A DNA stretch of 64,000 nt from an uncultured Acidobacteriota bacterium (GTDB lineage Bacteria; Acidobacteriota; Terriglobia; Terriglobales; Acidobacteriaceae). Below the pieces are notes generated by a model that did no database searches, was not told the origin of the DNA, and saw only the letters and a list, made by a program, of their open reading frames with translations. A program made the position numbers and the translations under genes. Position 1 is the first letter of the stretch, and every line of letters starts with the position of its first letter. Positions 17,244-24,978 of this stretch are shown in pieces. The DNA is taken from assembly GCA_903832295.1 (NCBI GenBank), contig CAILAZ010000348.1, positions 1 through 64,000 of the forward strand, written 5' to 3'.

Positions 17244-17299
17244 GCTGGCAAGCTTCCGGTTACGATTCGGAGTTGTCCGACAATAAGGAGCCGCTCAAC

Positions 17300-18163
17300 A
17301 TGACACAGCGCATCTCTGCGACCATTTGCAGGTTCGTCTGCCTGGCATCGCTGATGCTGATGGCATTGCCGGCGTGGTCAGAGCAGAACCAGATAGAAAA
17401 CGAACTTCGCCCACTGCTTCAAAACAAGGTCGTCGTGCTCCAGAACTTCTATGTGGGTTCGAAGTTGAGGTATGGCCCGGACGGCAGCCTGCTGGAGAAC
17501 TCGGGCAGGGGCTACTGGTCCTCGGATGGCTTGATTGAGATTTCAACTCTCAAGGTGGATAAGAGCCATACGCTGGTGGTGAAAGGGCTCCGGGTTGTAG
17601 GCAAGTTTGATAAAGACAGCGGACGTATCGTACATGTCAGAACCAAGGTTCCCGTCACACTGCTGATCTCGCTTGATCCCTCCTGGCAGGATTCGGCGCA
17701 AGTGCAAAATCTGCTGGGCAAGGTGATTGCTACGGACGTCTATGCAACGCTTGCTGGAGTGCTTCCGGAGTATTGGAAGTGCTGGCTGTTTGGAAAGATA
17801 AAGGGAGACAAGGAGCACGGGTGGAAGTGCTCGATGCCGGAGTCGCAGACGATCAAGAGCGGGGACCTCGCCAAGGCTTACAAGGTGGGAGGTGGAGTTA
17901 CGCCACCGCAGATTCTGGTTCGAAGCAATCCGCACTTCACGGAGATTGCGAAGAAAGAGAATATTCAGGGGACTACGGTTCTGTTGTTGCTGGTGGATGA
18001 GTTTGGGAGCCCGCACTGCAAGGGAATCGATCGCCCGCTGGGCGCGGGCCTGGACGATCTTGCAATCGAAGGCCTGAAGGACTGGCATTTTTATCCCGCG
18101 ACGCTTAATGGAAAACCTGTCGCCGTCTATGTGGACATGGAAGTGAACTTCCGGCTGTATTGA
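17300..18163 (+). CDS. Exported protein with TonB C-terminal-like domain
   Basis: A 287-residue protein with a signal peptide (FVCLASLMLMALPAWSEQ). The central part (residues 25-180) is of unknown fold. The C-terminal 90 residues resemble the TonB_C domain (VTPPQILVRSNPHF, then GTTVLLLLVDEFG, LAIEGLKDWHFYPATLNGKPV), seen in many acidobacterial periplasmic proteins. AAGGAG precedes ATG 17300 by 9 bases; an upstream TTG (17273) is rejected. There is no N-terminal transmembrane anchor of the TonB type, so it is not a classical energy transducer. Its 3' end overlaps the convergent membrane-protein gene by 37 bases. Confidence 0.75.
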   Translation: MTQRISATICRFVCLASLMLMALPAWSEQNQIENELRPLLQNKVVVLQNFYVGSKLRYGPDGSLLENSGRGYWSSDGLIEISTLKVDKSHTLVVKGLRVVGKFDKDSGRIVHVRTKVPVTLLISLDPSWQDSAQVQNLLGKVIATDVYATLAGVLPEYWKCWLFGKIKGDKEHGWKCSMPESQTIKSGDLAKAYKVGGGVTPPQILVRSNPHFTEIAKKENIQGTTVLLLLVDEFGSPHCKGIDRPLGAGLDDLAIEGLKDWHFYPATLNGKPVAVYVDMEVNFRLY

Positions 18164-19020
18164 TCCGCTTGAAGAGCGGAAGAAGGATCGTGCAGTCGCC
18201 CGTCGAAGTAGATGAGGGTCAGGCCGATGGTGGCAACGGGGGCGGCGAGGGCGGTGGCCAGAAACGTTGCGATGGCGGTGGAGAGTTGGAATGCGGCTGG
18301 CCGGGTGTGGAGCAGCAGCGAGGGAGCGGCGAAAACGAAGGCGAGAAGGCCGCAGAGGATGAGGAAGACAGCGTAGAGGGCAGCGATGCGGGCTCGGGCC
18401 GGCGCGGCGAAGAGTGCACTGCGGCGAAGAGCAGAGTTTGTGGGAAGGTCTTCCACGATGCACGCCTGAACCGCCACGGCATAACGAATGTAGATGGCGA
18501 TAAAGACGAGGACGGCGGCGAAGAAGGAGATTCCTCCGCAGGCATAGCCGATTGCACCCGCTTCCATGCGGGAGTTGTAGCCAAGAGCGGCGGCCAGAGC
18601 CAGCGCGACGATGCCAAGGATCATGAAGAGAATTCCGCTGAAAAATGCGCGGAAGAAGACGGAGAGGACGATGCGCACGATTCTCCAGGGGCGGACGCGA
18701 AAAACGCGGCAGGGAGAGAGCGGCAGAGCTTCTTGGCGGAGGATGGATGCGATTGGGTTTACGGTGGCGACCGAGGAGATGGCGATTCCGGCGAAGAGCA
18801 TGAGGGCGGTGGCAATGGCTATGGCTGATTCGATGGCGTGGATGGGGGAGGCGGATGGCACGCGGGCAGGGGAGAACGTGAGGCCGAGGTAGAGCAAGCG
18901 AACAGCAAAGGCGAAGGCGGGGCCGAGGATGGAGAGCCGCAAAAACAGCTTGAAGTGGCCCCGGTAGATACGAAAGGTTCTGCGGAAGAGATCGAGAGAA
19001 GAGAGCAGAGGCTCGGACAT
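18127..19020 (-). CDS. Polytopic membrane protein of unknown function
   Basis: A 297-residue integral membrane protein with about six hydrophobic helices (for example LSILGPAFAFAVRLLYLGL, GILFMILGIVALALAAALGY, ISFFAAVLVFIAIYIRYAVAV). The first 30 residues (SSLDLFRRTFRIYRGHFKLF) recall the DUF975/glycerophosphoryl-diester-like membrane domains, but no catalytic residues are seen. ATG 19020 has AGAGG six bases upstream; the frame extends to 19299 without support. The 3' ends of this gene and the TonB_C gene overlap tail to tail. Confidence 0.7.
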   Translation of the reverse strand: MSEPLLSSLDLFRRTFRIYRGHFKLFLRLSILGPAFAFAVRLLYLGLTFSPARVPSASPIHAIESAIAIATALMLFAGIAISSVATVNPIASILRQEALPLSPCRVFRVRPWRIVRIVLSVFFRAFFSGILFMILGIVALALAAALGYNSRMEAGAIGYACGGISFFAAVLVFIAIYIRYAVAVQACIVEDLPTNSALRRSALFAAPARARIAALYAVFLILCGLLAFVFAAPSLLLHTRPAAFQLSTAIATFLATALAAPVATIGLTLIYFDGRLHDPSSALQADQYSRKFTSMST

Positions 19021-19152
19021 AGGAGCCTCTATCTTTTTGCAGAGCGGGGGCAAAGGCAAGGGGAAAGTCGAGCAGGGTATCCGCGAGAGACGTATTTCGG
19101 TGGCACCTGGCGGGTTCGGTGTGCTTGTCGCGGCAAGGCAGGCTGGAACGGT

Positions 19153-19180
19153 TCTCCCACGGGAAATCTCCCACGGGAAA
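19153..19180. repeat. Perfect tandem 14-base repeat
   Basis: TCTCCCACGGGAAA occurs twice back to back, 19153-19166 and 19167-19180, in the divergent intergenic region between the membrane-protein gene (minus) and the 109-residue hypothetical (plus). It may be a binding site pair or a recent slippage duplication. Confidence 0.8.
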
Positions 19181-19248
19181 GTGAGTAGCTGGAGGCAACT
19201 CAGCCGGGCAGCGTGAGCTCTCACGTCCTGCACCACAAAGGGGGTTTC

Positions 19249-19578
19249 ATGCGTTGTCTGCTCAAAGTCTCGATGCCCACGGAGGTCACCAACCAGCATG
19301 TGATCGACGGCAGCTTAGGAGAGACCATCGAATCGATCCTCAGCGAGATCAAGCCGGAAGCCGCCTACTTTGCGGAAGAACACGGCATCCGCACCGGTTA
19401 CATCTTCTGCGACCTCAAGGAGGAGTCTGACATTCCGGCGATCGCCGAGCCGTGGTTCCTCGCTTTTCACGCCCAGGTGGAATTTCGCCCAGCGATGAAC
19501 GTGGCCGACCTGAAGAAAGCAGCACCCTCCTTCGAAAAGGTGGCCAAGAAATACAGCCGGATGAAGAAGGCGGCCTGA
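19249..19578 (+). CDS. Hypothetical small protein (109 aa)
   Basis: A 109-residue soluble protein without signal peptide. The sequence (MRCLLKVSMPTEVTNQHVIDG, EEHGIRTGYIFCDLKEESDIPA, EPWFLAFHAQVEFRPAMNVADL) suggests a ferredoxin-like alpha/beta fold of the type seen in DUF3303 or dimeric alpha-beta barrel proteins. That comparison is by shape only. It ends in a lysine-rich tail. AAAGGGGG precedes ATG 19249; the upstream in-frame extension is not supported. It is a single gene between divergent and convergent neighbours. Confidence 0.7.
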   Translation: MRCLLKVSMPTEVTNQHVIDGSLGETIESILSEIKPEAAYFAEEHGIRTGYIFCDLKEESDIPAIAEPWFLAFHAQVEFRPAMNVADLKKAAPSFEKVAKKYSRMKKAA

Positions 19579-19690
19579 AGAGCGTACGCAGGAATCCGCT
19601 CCGGAAGTGCAGGCGAGAACCGGCCGGGGCGGGGACGATCACTTCGTGTGGGATGACCCATAACAAGAAGAGGAAAGCGGGCAGGAGATC

Positions 19691-19712
19691 GAACTCACGC
19701 GCGCGTGAGTTC
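19691..19712. repeat. Perfect 22-base palindrome at the cupin stop codon
   Basis: Each 11-base half reads GAACTCACGCG and its complement, with no spacer. It spans the stop codon of the minus-strand cupin gene (19695-19697). No T-run follows on either strand, so a classical terminator is unlikely. Confidence 0.7.
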
Positions 19713-20213
19713 GGCGATGAGGGCTGCCTGGGCGGGGTAGGCGCGGGAGAGCAGGGCGCGTGAGCCGCTCTCGTAGTCGGCGTACTCGAAGCCGGGGCTG
19801 ACGGTGCATCCGAGGAGGGCGAAGCTGCCTCCGGGAGCGAGGCGGGAGCCTTGCCAGATGCCTTGTGGGACGACGAGTTGAGGCGTCATGCCGCCGGCGA
19901 TGTCTGTGCCGATGAGGCACTGGCGGGAGGAACCGTCGGGGAGAAGCTGGAGCATTTCGACGGGATCGCCGAGGTAGAAGTGAAAGATTTCGTCGGAGGC
20001 GACGCGATGGAGTTCGGAGAAGGTTCCGGGCTCGAGCAGGTAGTAGATGGCGGTGCAGGCGTGGCGTGGTCCGACGTATCCGGCGGGGAGCGCGCTGGGG
20101 GCGAGCACGGTGGGGGAGCGATAGGTTTCCGAATAGAAGCCGCCCTCAAAGGAGAGCGGGACGAGGTGGAGGAGGGCTTTGAGGTTTTCGGCGGTGAGGG
20201 CAGGCGAGTTCAA
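19695..20213 (-). CDS. DUF985 cupin-fold protein
   Basis: About 172 residues of the DUF985 cupin family (relatives of plant and bacterial RmlC-like proteins of unknown role). Characteristic segments are FEGGFYSETYRS, AIYYLLEPGTFSELHRVASDEIFHFYLGDPVEMLQL, VVPQGIWQGS and GCTVSPGFEYADYE. The frame is open to an ATG at 20363, but that start would leave only two bases to the divergent rubrerythrin ATG. TTG 20213 has GGAG eight bases upstream and matches the family N-terminus, so it is preferred with moderate confidence. Confidence 0.78.
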   Translation of the reverse strand: MNSPALTAENLKALLHLVPLSFEGGFYSETYRSPTVLAPSALPAGYVGPRHACTAIYYLLEPGTFSELHRVASDEIFHFYLGDPVEMLQLLPDGSSRQCLIGTDIAGGMTPQLVVPQGIWQGSRLAPGGSFALLGCTVSPGFEYADYESGSRALLSRAYPAQAALIAELTRA

Positions 20214-20365
20214 GGGCGGGCTCCGAAGCAGCTTGCGGTGCTTTGTGGATGGTGAAGGGAGCGGCGGGGCGATGTCAACCACACCGACGGGTGGACGGCA
20301 GCGAGGTGCATACGTCACAGCCGGGCGGGGGAGGGCGGGAGTAGTCTGCGAAGAGGAGGGCAATC

Positions 20366-20926
20366 ATGAGCACTGCTGCTGCACCATCATCCCAGACTTT
20401 GAAGAACCTGTTGGCGGCCTATGAAGGCGAGAGCAACGCGAGCGTGAAATACACGGCATTTGCAATTCGGGCAGAGGTGGAAGGGTACTTCCGCGCCGCG
20501 GGACTTTTTCGTGCGGCAGCGCGGGCGGAGCAGATTCACGCGGCGCACCATGCGCGGGTAATTGCGAAGCTGGGAGGCGTTGCGACGGCGGTGATCCATG
20601 CGCCGGAGGTGAAGAGCACGAGTGAGAACCTGGCAGCGGCCAAGGCGGGAGAGGAATACGAGCGCGACGTGATGTATCCGGAGTTCCTGAAGGAGGCCGA
20701 GGCGAGCGGACAGAAGGAAGCAGTGCGCAGCTTCAGCTTCGCGATGGCGGCCGAGGCGTGCCATGCCGAGCTATACGGCGGAGCGCTGGCCAACCTGGAG
20801 GCACAGAAGGTGAAGACCACGTTCTATGTGTGCCTGATCTGCGGCGAGGTTACGGACAAGCTGGAAGAGACGGAGAAGTGCAGGATCTGCAACGCTCCGC
20901 GAGAGAAGTTCGATACGATCCGGTAG
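20366..20926 (+). CDS. Rubrerythrin
   Basis: A 186-residue rubrerythrin: a ferritin-like four-helix domain with the di-iron ligands in YEGESNA, AEVEGYF and EQIHAAHH and again in the second half (EEYERDVMYPEF, EACHAELY). A C-terminal rubredoxin-like knuckle with two CxxC pairs follows (VCLICG and CRICN). These proteins reduce hydrogen peroxide in the cytoplasm. GGAGGG precedes the ATG by about 6 bases, and a terminator follows. Identification is secure by the paired domains. Confidence 0.93.
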   Translation: MSTAAAPSSQTLKNLLAAYEGESNASVKYTAFAIRAEVEGYFRAAGLFRAAARAEQIHAAHHARVIAKLGGVATAVIHAPEVKSTSENLAAAKAGEEYERDVMYPEFLKEAEASGQKEAVRSFSFAMAAEACHAELYGGALANLEAQKVKTTFYVCLICGEVTDKLEETEKCRICNAPREKFDTIR

Positions 20927-20941
20927 TTGGTGAGTGGTTGG

Positions 20942-20969
20942 CTGCCGCATCTCTGACGGGATGCGGCAG
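20942..20969 (+). terminator. Rho-independent terminator after rubrerythrin
   Basis: Ten-base perfect arms CTGCCGCATC (20942-20951) and GATGCGGCAG (20960-20969) with an 8-base loop, followed by TTTTG. It lies 15 bases past the rubrerythrin stop. Confidence 0.9.
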
Positions 20970-21135
20970 TTTTGCGTCTGGCTGCGAGGACAATCCGAGG
21001 GGCGGGGCAACCCGGGAGTAGGGGCGGTGCTCTGATTAGGCGGCAACGGGGTTGCAGGGCTGGCTGCGAGTGACTCCGCCAAACGTCTTTTCAGAGCGCG
21101 ACCGGTATCAAACCTCAACCAAAGCGGAGAGTCCT

Positions 21136-21609
21136 ATGAAAGCAGTTACCGCAACCCTGGCGGCAGTTGTGCTGATGGCAGGCATGAGCCTGGCACAGCA
21201 GTCGGCAATGGCGTCAAAACCCGAGATGCGCACGGGCTCAGCCAACGTGGAGCAGAGCCTGAAGGACATGGAAAACCAGTGGGCACAGGCATCGCTGAGG
21301 AGCGACGGCGATGCGCTGGGTCCGATGCTGGCGGACGATTTTGTAAACATCAACTCAGATGGAACAGTTTCCACCAAGAGCGAGACGATGGAGCGGACGA
21401 AGAAGTCCAAGTGGGAGACGAGCGCGCTGAGCGAGTTGCAGGTAAACGCGCACGGCGACTCGGCGGTGGTGACAGGGATATGGACCGGCAAGGGCACAGA
21501 CAGCACGGGGAAGGCCGTGGATGCCCGTGAGCGCTGGGCGGATACCTGGGTGAAGAAGGACGGCAAGTGGCAGTGCGTGGCATCCGCCGCGGCACCGCTG
21601 GCGAAGTAA
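21136..21609 (+). CDS. Secreted NTF2-like (SnoaL/DUF4440) protein
   Basis: A 157-residue protein with a signal peptide (AVTATLAAVVLMAGMSLAQQ) and an NTF2-like domain of the DUF4440 type: LKDMENQWAQASLRSD, LADDFVNINSDGTV, VVTGIWTGKG, ERWADTWVKKDGKWQCVAS. Such domains bind small hydrophobic ligands or act as hydrolase/isomerase folds; here the role is unknown. ATG 21136 gives the signal peptide directly at the N-terminus; the upstream open frame is not supported. A terminator hairpin follows at once. Confidence 0.85.
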   Translation: MKAVTATLAAVVLMAGMSLAQQSAMASKPEMRTGSANVEQSLKDMENQWAQASLRSDGDALGPMLADDFVNINSDGTVSTKSETMERTKKSKWETSALSELQVNAHGDSAVVTGIWTGKGTDSTGKAVDARERWADTWVKKDGKWQCVASAAAPLAK

Positions 21610-21625
21610 CTCGAATCGAGCGAGG

Positions 21626-21663
21626 AAAGGAGTCCCACATCCGGATGAATGTGGGACTCCTTT
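21626..21663. terminator. Bidirectional terminator between the NTF2-like gene and asnA
   Basis: Fifteen-base perfect arms (21626-21640 and 21649-21663) with an 8-base loop and T-rich/A-rich flanks. It lies between genes converging from both sides (stops at 21609 and 21680), so it can serve both. Confidence 0.9.
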
Positions 21664-21679
21664 CTTTGCCTGCGTGGGG

Positions 21680-22822
21680 TTACTCGAGGACGCGGATGTT
21701 GTGCTTTTCGCAGATTTCCTTGAGGACCTTCGGCCAGACGCTGACGGTGACTTCTCCGAGGTGTGCCTTGCGGAGAAGGAGCATGAGGGTGCGGCCCTGG
21801 CCGATGCCTCCACCGATGGAGAGAGGGATTTTCCCGTCGATGATTCCCTGGTGATAGGGGAACTTGAGGAAATCCATCTGGTTGGAGATGGTGAGTTGCT
21901 GCTTCAAGGTTTCCGCGTTGACGCGAATTCCCATGGAGGAGAGCTCGTGCCGGCGCCGGGTGACGGGATTCCAGACGAGGATGTCGCCATTGAGGCCATG
22001 GGCTTGCCCGCCGCTGGGCATGGTGGTGGGAGTGACCCAGTCGTCATAGTCGGCAGCGCGCATCTCGTGAGGATATCCGTCCTTGAGAGGCCAGCCGATT
22101 CCGATGATAAAGACGGCGGGGTGCTTTTGAAGGATGAGAGTCTCGCGGCGCTTGCGCGGTTCGTCGGGGTAGATGTCCAGCAATTCCTCGGCGTGGAGGA
22201 ATTTGATCTCCTCGGGGAGGTTCGGATATCCGGTGCGGGCGAGTTCAGGGAAAAGATGCTGAGCGAATCGCTCGGCGCCGACGATGACCTTCCAGATGCC
22301 GCGGACGACAGCCTTGAGGAAATCGAGGTTGCGATCTTCGGGACGGATTACGCGCTCCCAATCCCATTGATCGACATAGCAGCTATGGTCGTGGTCGAGG
22401 AAGTAGTCCTTGCGAACGGCGCGCATGTCCGTGCAGATGCCCTCGCCGACGCGGCAATCAAACTGCTTGAGCGCCATCCTCTTCCATTTGGTTGCGGCTT
22501 GCACGATCTGGGCGTTGATGGGATGTTGATCGCGATCATTGGAGATGTGGAACTGGATGGGAGTGCGGGAGCCATCGCGATCAAGAAAATCATTGACGCC
22601 ACTCTCGCGATCGACGACGAGCGGCACGGTTGCCATGATGAGATTGAGTTCGCGGCAGAGGTTGTCCTCGATGTAGTTCTTGACGGCGAAGATGGCCTTC
22701 TGGGTGTCGCGAGGAGAGAGAGAGGAAATGTAGTCGGTGGGCAGTATGCGCTCGATGTCGGTGTAATTACCGATGCCGGGTCCGGCAAGGTCCGCACGCT
22801 TGTCCGCTAATGTGGTTGCCAT
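21680..22822 (-). CDS. asnA: Aspartate--ammonia ligase
   Basis: AsnA makes asparagine from aspartate, ammonia and ATP; it is related to class II aspartyl/asparaginyl-tRNA synthetases. The 380-residue product contains family sequences AKWKRMALKQFD, VDQWDWERVI, VGIGWPLKDGYPHEMRAADYDDW, LNGDILVWNPV, ELSSMGIRV and the motif-3-like GGGIGQGRTLMLLL. It is about 50 residues longer than the E. coli enzyme, mostly at the N-terminus and in surface loops. ATG 22822 is preceded by AAGGAG. Asparagine is made here from free ammonia; the glutamine-dependent AsnB is not in the window. Confidence 0.93.
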   Translation of the reverse strand: MATTLADKRADLAGPGIGNYTDIERILPTDYISSLSPRDTQKAIFAVKNYIEDNLCRELNLIMATVPLVVDRESGVNDFLDRDGSRTPIQFHISNDRDQHPINAQIVQAATKWKRMALKQFDCRVGEGICTDMRAVRKDYFLDHDHSCYVDQWDWERVIRPEDRNLDFLKAVVRGIWKVIVGAERFAQHLFPELARTGYPNLPEEIKFLHAEELLDIYPDEPRKRRETLILQKHPAVFIIGIGWPLKDGYPHEMRAADYDDWVTPTTMPSGGQAHGLNGDILVWNPVTRRRHELSSMGIRVNAETLKQQLTISNQMDFLKFPYHQGIIDGKIPLSIGGGIGQGRTLMLLLRKAHLGEVTVSVWPKVLKEICEKHNIRVLE

Positions 22823-23000
22823 AGACAGTCTCCTTGGTTGAACTGAGCCCGCGGGACGTTGGAACAACAATCGACGGAACAGCACGAATTGTTGGCAACA
22901 AGAGAGCACGGAGAATAGGGGCTCGTCTGTAACGGCGGTCACGGGGGCGTGTGTCAGGGAGAGATGCCCCGCGCCGGGCAGGCGCGGGGGTTGCGGGAGG

Positions 23001-24467
23001 CTATTTCAACTTTTCGGCGAGCAGTTCATTGAGGACGGCGGGGTTGGCCTTGCCCTTGGAGGCCTTCATGATTTGGCCGACGAAGAAGCCGATCATGGTG
23101 GTTTTTCCGGCGCGGTACTGCTCGACCTGTTTGGGGCTGGCGGCCAGGACTTCGTCGATCATCTTTTCGATTTCGGCGGTGTCGGTGATCTGCTGCGGCT
23201 TTTCGCGCTCGTAGATAACGGGGAAGTCCACGTTCTGGGCGAAGGCGTGGTCGTAGAGTTCCTTGAGAATCTTGGAGCTGATGGTGCCGTCTTCGAGGAG
23301 GTCGGCGGAGAGACGGGCTCCGGCGATGGTGATGGGTGAGTCTTCGAGTTCGAGGTTGGCGGCTTTGAGGCGTCCCTGGAGTTCGCTGATAACGAGGTTG
23401 GCGAGGCGCTTGGGAGACTTGGCCTTTTTGGCCTCGGTCTCAAAGAGGTCGGCGCGGGCCTGGGTGGCGGTGAGGGTGGCGGCATCGCCTTCGCTGAGTC
23501 CGTACTCGGCGATGAGGCGGCGGCGCTTGGCCTCGGGGAGTTCGGGCAGGGTGGCGCGGATGGCCGCCTGCGTGGGCTGATCGACGATGAGGGGGAGCAG
23601 GTCAGGCTCGGGGAAGTAGCGGTAGTCGTGCGCCTTTTCCTTGGAGCGCATGGTGTAGGTGCGGCCCTCTCCGGGGTTGTAGAGGCGGGTCTCCTGGACG
23701 ATGGCGCCGCCGGATTCGGCGAGCTCGATCTGGCGCTCGATCTCGTATTCGAGAGCCTGCTTGACGAAGCGGAAGGAGTTCACGTTTTTGACCTCGACCT
23801 TGGTGCCGAGGGTCTTCTGTCCGCGGGGACGGATGGAGACGTTGGCATCGCAGCGGAGGGAGCCCTCTTCCATGTTGCAGTCACTGACGCCGGTGTAGAG
23901 GATGATCTCCTTGAGGCGGGTGAGGTACTGGTAGGCCTCGTCGGGAGTGCTGATTTCGGGCTCGGAGACGATTTCGGCGAGGGGCGTGCCGGTACGGTTG
24001 AGGTCCACGTAGGTTTTTGTGGCGGAGTCAGCAAAGCCCTCATGCATGGACTTGCCGGCGTCTTCTTCCATGTGGAGGCGGGTGATGCCGATGCGCTTGG
24101 TTGCGCCGTCTGCGGTAGTGACCTCGATGTATCCGCGCTCGGCCAGGGGCTTGTCAAACTGGCTGATCTGGTAGCCCTTGGGAAGGTCGGGGTAGAAGTA
24201 ATTCTTGCGGGCGAAGATGGAGGTTTCGTTGACCTCGAGGTTCAAGGCCTGCGAGGCCTTGACGGCGAATTCGACGGCCTGACGGTTGAGCACGGGGAGC
24301 GCGCCGGGCATGCCGAGACAGACAGGGCAGACGTTGGTGTTGGGCTCAGAGCCGAAGACGTTGGGGCAGCCGCAGAAGATCTTGGTGCGGGTGAGCAACT
24401 GCACGTGAACTTCGAGACCGATGACAGCCTCGTACTTTGTCTGAACGTCTGATGCAGCGGTGGCCAT
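23001..24467 (-). CDS. gatB: Aspartyl/glutamyl-tRNA amidotransferase subunit B
   Basis: GatB is the kinase/transamidase subunit of GatCAB, which converts Glu-tRNA-Gln (and Asp-tRNA-Asn) to the amidated forms. The 488-residue protein has the N-terminal GLEVHVQLLT, the zinc cysteines CGCPN and CPVCLGMPG, DLPKGYQISQFDKPLA, LHMEEDAGKS, DLNRTGTPLAEIVSEPE, DYRYFPEPDLLP and the C-terminal YqeY-like domain. GatA and GatC are not in the window. It is divergent from the NifX-like gene (82 bases apart). Confidence 0.96.
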   Translation of the reverse strand: MATAASDVQTKYEAVIGLEVHVQLLTRTKIFCGCPNVFGSEPNTNVCPVCLGMPGALPVLNRQAVEFAVKASQALNLEVNETSIFARKNYFYPDLPKGYQISQFDKPLAERGYIEVTTADGATKRIGITRLHMEEDAGKSMHEGFADSATKTYVDLNRTGTPLAEIVSEPEISTPDEAYQYLTRLKEIILYTGVSDCNMEEGSLRCDANVSIRPRGQKTLGTKVEVKNVNSFRFVKQALEYEIERQIELAESGGAIVQETRLYNPGEGRTYTMRSKEKAHDYRYFPEPDLLPLIVDQPTQAAIRATLPELPEAKRRRLIAEYGLSEGDAATLTATQARADLFETEAKKAKSPKRLANLVISELQGRLKAANLELEDSPITIAGARLSADLLEDGTISSKILKELYDHAFAQNVDFPVIYEREKPQQITDTAEIEKMIDEVLAASPKQVEQYRAGKTTMIGFFVGQIMKASKGKANPAVLNELLAEKLK

Positions 24468-24549
24468 GGGAAATTATAACGTCGGCTGCGGCCGGGGGGA
24501 AACGCGGGCGGAGCGTAGGATGAGAACAGGCAGGACAGGAGAGCCAAAG

Positions 24550-24921
24550 ATGAAGGTTGCAGTTGCCACGGTGGACGGCGAGACGGTTTCGCAGCATTTT
24601 GGACAGAGCACGGGATTCCTCGTGTTCGAGGTGGAAGACAAGAAGATCGTCAGCCGGAAATTGCAGACCCCGAGCGACACTCCACACAATGAAGGCGTGT
24701 GCCACGGGCATGGCGCGAGCCTGGTTGCAATGCTGGGCGGCTGCGAAGTCCTGATCTGCGGCGGAATGGGCGGCGGGGCAGCGGCGGCGATGAAGAGCGC
24801 GGGAATTGCAGCAGTGCTGCTTCCGGGCATTCTTCCGGCAGAGGAGGCGGTAAGGAGCTTTCTGGCAGGGAAGGGCGAAAAGTCAGAGGCCGGCTTTTGC
24901 CAGTGCGGCCATAATCACTAG
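24550..24921 (+). CDS. Dinitrogenase iron-molybdenum cofactor-family (NifX/NifB-type) protein
   Basis: A 123-residue protein of the NifX/NifY/VnfX fold family (MTH1175-like): MKVAVATVDGETVSQHFGQSTGF at the N-terminus, then CHGHG near 53 and the loop ICGGMGGGAAAAMKSAGIAAVL. The C-terminus CQCGHNH is a likely metal site. In nitrogen fixers this fold carries FeMo-cofactor precursors; here no nif genes are nearby, so a general metal-cluster binding role is more likely. AGGAG lies about 9 bases before ATG 24550. Confidence 0.85.
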   Translation: MKVAVATVDGETVSQHFGQSTGFLVFEVEDKKIVSRKLQTPSDTPHNEGVCHGHGASLVAMLGGCEVLICGGMGGGAAAAMKSAGIAAVLLPGILPAEEAVRSFLAGKGEKSEAGFCQCGHNH

Positions 24922-24978
24922 AGAGATTTTGAAGGTTTCATCGCGGCGCGACCCAACACTGGGTTGCGCCGTTTCCGT

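Noticed and set aside
20214..20363. Extension of the cupin gene to the ATG at 20363.
   Set aside because: It would leave two bases between the divergent starts, put the promoter inside rubrerythrin, and add a low-complexity Pro/Arg stretch not seen in the family.
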